A stretch of DNA of 64,000 nt, taken from positions 526,001-590,000 of the forward strand of contig JAUTXW010000588.1 in NCBI GenBank assembly GCA_030620095.1, read 5' to 3'. Within the stretch, counting starts at the first letter, position 1, and the number at the start of each line of letters is the position of its first letter. Positions 59,701 to 64,000 of this stretch are shown here, one piece after another. This DNA comes from Kuschelorhynchus macadamiae (taxonomy: Eukaryota; Arthropoda; Insecta; Coleoptera; Curculionidae). The notes beneath the pieces were generated by a model, which saw only the letters and a list, made by a program, of their open reading frames with translations, did no database searches and had not been told where the DNA came from. A program made the position numbers and the translations under genes.

Positions 59701-62700
59701 CGTTTGGTGATGATGATGGTCAGCTTAACTTTCATTGATGTCTGTGTTTGTTAGATTTAAATGACTTCAAGAAAGAGGTTATCAGTTCATTCGGAAAATA
59801 CATTTGTATGTATTTATGTTTTCTTTTCAGATTTCTCTGTAGCTAACGCACTGATTTAAATGAAATTGGTGTAAATCGAATCTGTGTTATATCAATTAAC
59901 ATCCAGAACAAATATTTTTAAAATAATGCAAGGATACATGCTATTAATTGCGAAAATATCTAAGGGATGTTCTTGATGATAGCCATCTGTGCAACAGGTT
60001 GATGAAATTTATTTAGACGAGCATAGGGATAATGCGTCAAAAATTAAAAATTCACTGTTAGCAAAACATACATGAACTTATTTGTTTGTTTGCTGCATAA
60101 TTGGTAGGATATTTTGTCAAAAATTAATATTGCTTCTAAGTTACTACAAAGCGAGGAATTAGATTGTCAATTTGTAATAAAAATTTTCAAAATACCATCA
60201 TTAATTTTTTAAAAGAATATAGAAAGACTGGATTTTCTTAAGTTTTTCTAAAGGAAATTGCAAAATATTTAGAAATTAATCCAATATTCCCAGCATTTCA
60301 CTAACTTAGAAATAAGAAAAAATCGAAGTTATTTAATTAGGCACTCCAAGGATCTGTCATTTGAACGTCACCGATCAGCTGTTTTTGACAGCTAATTGAC
60401 AATTATGATTCTCAATCGAGACTCTGATCAAAGATATGTCTAATCGTTGGTTGAAAAAGTTATATTACATTTTGTACCTTTACATATTTCAATGCTATAT
60501 TATTTTTTTAAGCTTTACCAATATTAACGAGACTTAAATAATTAGGAGTATTTGTATGTACCATCTTGAAAGAGATTTTTACAAAATGTTTACCTTTATG
60601 TAACTCTGTAAATATTTTTTTTGTTTGGGAAAGTGAGGCAATCCTACTTAAAAGACTCATAGTTTTTAAATTCATTATACGAGTAATATATATTTTTTTA
60701 CATTCATCGTATGTGGAATTTTATCACAAACTTTAGGGACTAAATAACGTATGCTTTCTAGATTGATATCATCTTAGCACGAGTAAGGTAGCTGTGGTCT
60801 ACAGTTGTTACAGAATTTTTTGTATGTATGAAGCTACGATAACCATATACAGGGTTATTACTTACTTAAAACTAAGATTTAAGTGTCTCTCGGGAAAACC
60901 TATGACCGAATGAAGAAAGATCTTATTATGCATTCCGGATGGAAGTTCTTAAATTTATTAAATTATGAAGGGAGATAATTCCAGACTCAGGATTACAAGT
61001 ACGATAAAGGCATGGACTTCCTTTTTAAAATTGAGTTTCTCGATAACTTCTCAAAAAAATAAGAGAGGAACAAAATGTAACTATTTTTTTATAGACTCGA
61101 CAGTGTGATCCTATCCTAGAGTGCAAACACATAATTAAATTTTTTCTAGACATAAGTTTAGGTCTAGTAAAGGGTTACACGTCATCAGGTTTAGTGTAGA
61201 CATAACTTTTTATTCTTGAAATTTGGTTTTAAATTATCAAGGACTCATATGGAAGAAAACAATATTTGTCCTACGCCATCCATATTGATAGCAGGTAGCT
61301 GTTTTGTTGGACCGCCTAATTACGAAGGGTGGGGGACGAACCCATACAAAATCAACTAAAAAAATTCAAAAGTAAATTTTTTTCAGCTACACTTTAGATA
61401 TTTGTATAAACTCAACAGAGAAACGATTTTTACAACTGAGCAGTCACAAAAAATATTTAGCTTTCTTTATGACTTATCATCTTTAAAAATAAAAAATTAT
61501 GAGATTTTTAAAAAGTCAGGATCTGTTTATACATTTAACATATCACAATGAACCTGTAAATTTATGCAATGAACTCATGAAATAAAAATATTTACTTGAC
61601 GCTACATATAACACATCATTAATTTTATTCAGAAATATTACCTGACAGATAATTTTCCAAATATAGGCTATATCTTTAAGAATACTGTTGATTCTGCCTG
61701 TGAGTGGCAAGCGGAGAATATTCGTTTTTAAAGCTAAAGTTAATAAAACATTAACTTGGATCTACAATGGCCCAAGAAAGATTAGTTGATCTAACCATTT
61801 TATCCACTGAATGCGAGACGTTAAGTAAGATAATTTTCAATCCGCTAATAGATGGCTTTGCAAAAACCAAAACTCGTAAAGTTCAATTATAATGTATATT
61901 TATGTCTTTGTCTATATGTTTGTGTTCTTTTTAACATTAAAATTCAAGAGGTGCAATAATTGTTTTTAAAAGTGTTAAACCTTCTTTTCTTTTTATATTA
62001 TTAAATTGAACTGACAAGGTAGTAGCATTGGCTTGTCAATGGTAGTAGTTATTCGTTGGTTATATTATTAACATCTTTTTTTCTTTAACAGTGGAGAAAA
62101 CAGTTTTCTTCAGTAAATGAAATTAAATATTGAACAGTTACTTGAAGGAAAGTGTTTTCGTTTAATTTATTAAATGAAAATAATTTAGAGAGTGCAGAGG
62201 CAGAGAGTGGGGCGCCAAAATTCTTACTTGCTTGTCCAACGTCAAAGTTATCATCCGTTTTTGTACCACAAATGTGTATTTCCTTTTTGTTAGTTAGTTT
62301 TTACATTAAATGTTTACGGAAATTGGATTGTGTTCCAGGCGTAATGAGGAAAGGTCCTTACAATATATTAAAAATAATCCATGGTAAAGAAAGAAAACTT
62401 CCTTGCGGAATTCGCATTGTATTGATTTCGTATCATTTTTTTAATTGAACTATTTACTTCCGCCGCAATACAATAGACCTAACACTGAATGTAAAATTGG
62501 TATGATACATTTATATATTTATCTTTTTAGTTTTCGACATATTTTGATTTAAATATTGCAACATATTCACTCTGTTTATTAAATATAAGAATTTTGTTGT
62601 ATCTAGACTGTGAAATAAGCATGCATTAATGTTTTTCGTTTGTAGCAAATTTTTATCAAGAGCATTAATGAATAATATATAGGCACTCGAGATGTTTAAC

Positions 62701-63147
62701 GAATTCAATAAATTTATTTTTTTTTATAAAATTCAATTAAAACACCGTCTATATTTGCACTTGTGCATCGATATGTAGGCGTTTCTGTTATTGATTGCTG
62801 AAAACGTTTTTGTGGAGCTCATTAGAATCCTTGAAACGAAACTAACATAATATAATATTTGATTCTACTTATGTATACTATGTTACGCGTTAAGAAAAAC
62901 TTACCATCTGAATGGTAGTCAAATATCTCTTCCACCACAAGAATTTCTGATACTGTGGTCCAAGAGCAGCAATAAGGTAGTATGTGTACATAATTATATG
63001 TACGAATGTGTTCAGGAATCCGAAGAAGGTCGAGTGACCGCCAGGGGTGAATTTAACTCCAAACCATACAGACATAGGCATGATTCCGTGGTGAATAACG
63101 TGGAGGGTCGAAACATGGTCGAATTTTTTTCGCAGCACGAAGAAAAA
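53552..63147 (-). CDS. ELOVL: Very-long-chain fatty acid elongase (ELOVL family), last three exons
   Basis: Exons 63147-62905, 58158-57982 and 53758-53552 join in phase 0 throughout (81, 59 and 68 codons plus stop), with GT-AG introns of 4.7 and 4.2 kb. The first carries LRKKFDHVSTLHVIHHGIMP with the catalytic histidine box HxxHH, then FTPGGHSTFFGFLNTFVHI, MYTYYLIAALGPQYQKFLWW and KRYLTTIQM. The second carries IQFILVMVHAFQLLFIDCDY, PKAFVWWIGMHAVMFYFLF and a lysine-rich juxtamembrane end. The third is a variable hydrophilic tail. Family knowledge: an ER multipass enzyme that condenses malonyl-CoA with long acyl-CoA. The N-terminal half must lie right of the window. Sequence style is that of the insect ELOVL4/7-like group; the paralogue is not resolved. 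Confidence 0.94.
54000..55970 (-). mobile_element. DNA transposon remnant with subterminal repeats, in ELOVL intron
   Basis: Short words of the form GGAGATTGTACGTTTTGAA recur near both ends: 54200, 54227 and, inverted, about 54025 on the left; 55829, 55879, 55910 and 55948 on the right. Between them lies a broken minus-strand gene. Repeats of this sort near the ends are typical of DNA transposons that bind transposase at several sites. Exact termini and target duplication are not resolved. Confidence 0.6.
54340..55500 (-). pseudogene. Transposon-borne gene remnant (DUF7869-like family, tentative)
   Basis: On the minus strand, across several frames, I read VCKKIFTEILGITRRRIDTV, NTFRALESHYCRG, SPLNIRIMWKIYQKENSH, KESYFRNIFNTKYNLGLGSP, DVCSTCLQLTEKLKACSDE and, further on, FPVKGHSFMPADR, then short open frames to about 54360. 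This order (CKK.F...LGI...R, ESHYCR, LNI..MW..Y, YFR.IFNT.YN..FG.P..DVCSTC, KGHSFMP.DR) is that of a common insect transposon-associated protein, which I recall as carrying a DUF7869-type domain. Stops and frameshifts show it is dead. Confidence 0.6.
55971..56221. other. ELOVL intron, nothing recognised
   Basis: A short AT-rich spacer between two mobile elements in the last ELOVL intron. Confidence 0.4.
56222..56664. mobile_element. ~440-bp MITE-like element with ~40-bp imperfect inverted ends
   Basis: The left end GGTCGATTTATACATATTAG and the inverse complement of the right end GGTCGATTTATAGATATCAG agree, with further matches (GTGACGTGT / GTGATGTAT, GTTCAGTTCC / AGTGGAACTGG). The interior is GC-richer than its surroundings and has a 105-codon reading frame without family signature. 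It contains two TAATTA-type words and two TTATCTCT.TCGC words. Confidence 0.65.
57284..57926. repeat. Inverted pair of ~30-bp GAAGAAGAAATGAAT...CGAAAGCTT modules
   Basis: AAGCTTTCGATATTCATTTC at 57291 and its inverse complement near 57895-57925 (GAAGAAGAAATGAAATATTT, CGAAAGCTT) flank ~570 bases. This sequence style (a GAAGAAGAAATGAAT-type word beside CGAAAGCTT) is seen at ends of Penelope-like and related retroelements by memory. No coding sequence lies between. Confidence 0.55.
57982..58158 (-). CDS. ELOVL: ELOVL penultimate exon
   Basis: Acceptor CTTTCAG|ATC and donor GCTGAG|GTATGT. 59 codons encode the last two membrane segments and the cytosolic KQTYKNKEKSKKLKAE end. Confidence 0.95.
58159..62904. 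other. ELOVL penultimate intron (4.7 kb)
   Basis: No internal gene. 58255-58330 has a tRNA-like box B (GGTTCAATACCGGGTC) and may be a decayed SINE head. A lone CAGGGTTATTACTTACTT at 60850 looks like one end of a mariner-class repeat. 62190-62350 resembles 1300-1430 and is probably a hAT 3' end. The remainder is AT-rich. Confidence 0.5.
62905..63147 (-). CDS. ELOVL: ELOVL exon with HxxHH box
   Basis: Acceptor TTTGTTTCAG|TTTTTC and donor CAGATG|GTAAGT. Exactly 81 codons from FFFVLRKKF to TTIQM. It holds HVIHH and the TPGGHSTFFGFLNTFVHI segment. The frame ATG at 63156 is intron sequence. Confidence 0.95.
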
Positions 63148-64000
63148 CTGAAACAAAAAATATGCCTAATTTAATTGAATTCATGTCCACATAAATGTTA
63201 TGATGTAAATCTCTTTAGTATTTAATTGCATTTTGTGATTTTTAAATTAGAAATTTTGAGGGTTAAGTTATTCAAAAATTTTAAGAACTCAATCCTTTTG
63301 ATGTGTAAATATTTGGGATGAGTGAATGTTCCCTCTCTTTAGAGAGGGAGTGCGAAAGCCATTCGGCGTTTAAAATAATAATAATAAAAATATTTCATGC
63401 TTTCCGCGTATGTGGGTCGGAACCACAGAAGTTCTACGGCGGAAATTTTAACTGTACGTATAATAATGATATTAATGTTAATAAAATATTGTATACTATA
63501 ATTTCTGCTTTACGGCATTCGTACTCTCTCGGAGAGAAATTTATCCTATTCTAGGTATTTTGAAAACCAAATGGTAAAGTGCTGATGGGATCCTTCCCAT
63601 GTTACTGGATCCTGTGGGCAATTCTTCTTTCTTCTGTTTTAAGTAGTAGAGCTACAGAGCAGAAAAAGTGCAATTTCAAAAAGCCGACTGTTTTGATAAA
63701 AATAGTGTTTTTAAAACATATTGCAGCCATTTGTAACATTTGACATCTAATCATTGCTATGGATTTCATATGTGAAAGTTCAAACTTATAGGTTAATTTT
63801 GAACCAAACAAATTGATTTTCAACGGTCAACTGACTGTTATGACGTAGACTCGGCGAATCGATCGATAAGCTTTTATGTGAAACAGGCCGTATTTCTGGA
63901 GCTCGCTCACATCTAAAACATAGATTGATGTTCTCTAGAAATTTCTCGATAATACCAGTCACCAATATATGTTCTTCTAAAGCCCTGTAACTTACTATAT
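63148..64000. other. ELOVL upstream intron (to the window edge)
   Basis: No exon of the ELOVL N-terminal half is readable here, so those exons lie beyond 64000. A possible ~225-bp MITE occupies 63326-63550: AGAGAGGGAGTGCGAAAGCC at the left is matched, inverted, by GGCATTCGTACTCTCTCGGA at the right, imperfectly. Confidence 0.5.
63326..63550. mobile_element. Possible ~225-bp MITE
   Basis: Imperfect inverted ends of about 25-30 bases, AT-rich interior, no coding sequence. Ends and target duplication cannot be fixed by eye. Confidence 0.45.

Noticed and set aside
62890..63156. ELOVL exon start at ATG 63156
   Set aside because: The ATG lies in the intron just before the acceptor CAG; the true exon begins at 63147 and lacks an initiator.
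63602..63823. Minus-strand frame as an upstream ELOVL exon
   Set aside because: No elongase motif and no suitable donor; the N-terminal exons are outside the window.

Overview
The window looks like AT-rich nuclear DNA of an insect, most likely a beetle or other insect with a large, transposon-loaded genome. The evidence is: metazoan genes split by canonical GT-AG introns; many insect-type non-LTR retrotransposons (jockey-like, RTE-like, RNase H-bearing); Tc1/mariner elements whose ends begin CAGGG and are flanked by TA; tRNA-derived SINEs; and long (TA)n tracts. The insect assignment is fairly safe. The order is inference.

Two host genes are supported, both on the minus strand. (1) A complete TMEM201/SAMP1 (Ima1-type inner nuclear membrane protein) gene has four exons at 38355-38258, 38197-38080, 37743-37529 and 27094-25189. 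They join in phase to 778 codons carrying four CxxC pairs and about five membrane segments. Its third intron is 10.4 kb and full of transposons. (2) The last three exons of a very-long-chain fatty acid elongase (ELOVL family) lie at 63147-62905, 58158-57982 and 53758-53552. Its N-terminal exons lie beyond the right edge.

Layout: 1-5.3 kb, hAT remnant, a 428-bp duplication, an RNase H fragment and a jockey-like LINE. 5.3-10.5 kb, a nest of TA-targeting elements: a direct repeat, (TA)n, a decayed mariner with about 355-bp inverted repeats, (TA)n, then a 1.03-kb foldback element. 10.5-15.2 kb, foldback hairpin, LINE endonuclease fragment, degenerate ~113-135-bp tandem repeat. 15.8-18.2 kb, RTE remnant with a SINE inside. 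18.2-25.2 kb, SINE, hairpin and a second jockey-like LINE. 25.2-38.4 kb, TMEM201, whose intron 3 holds a LINE 3' end, a 5.2-kb palindromic Tc1 element with an intact intron-containing transposase, a 278-bp tandem repeat, a SINE and a MITE. 38.4-53.5 kb, several LINE and mariner remnants, (TA)n-linked palindromic modules and MITEs. 53.5-64 kb, ELOVL, with a transposon-borne gene remnant and several foldback elements in its introns.

The only genes that look functional are TMEM201 (nuclear envelope), ELOVL (ER lipid elongation) and the Tc1 transposase. I do not see a new multi-gene system. The most unusual object is the head-to-head Tc1 palindrome inside the TMEM201 intron. All identifications are from reading the sequence and from memory of the families; no search was run.
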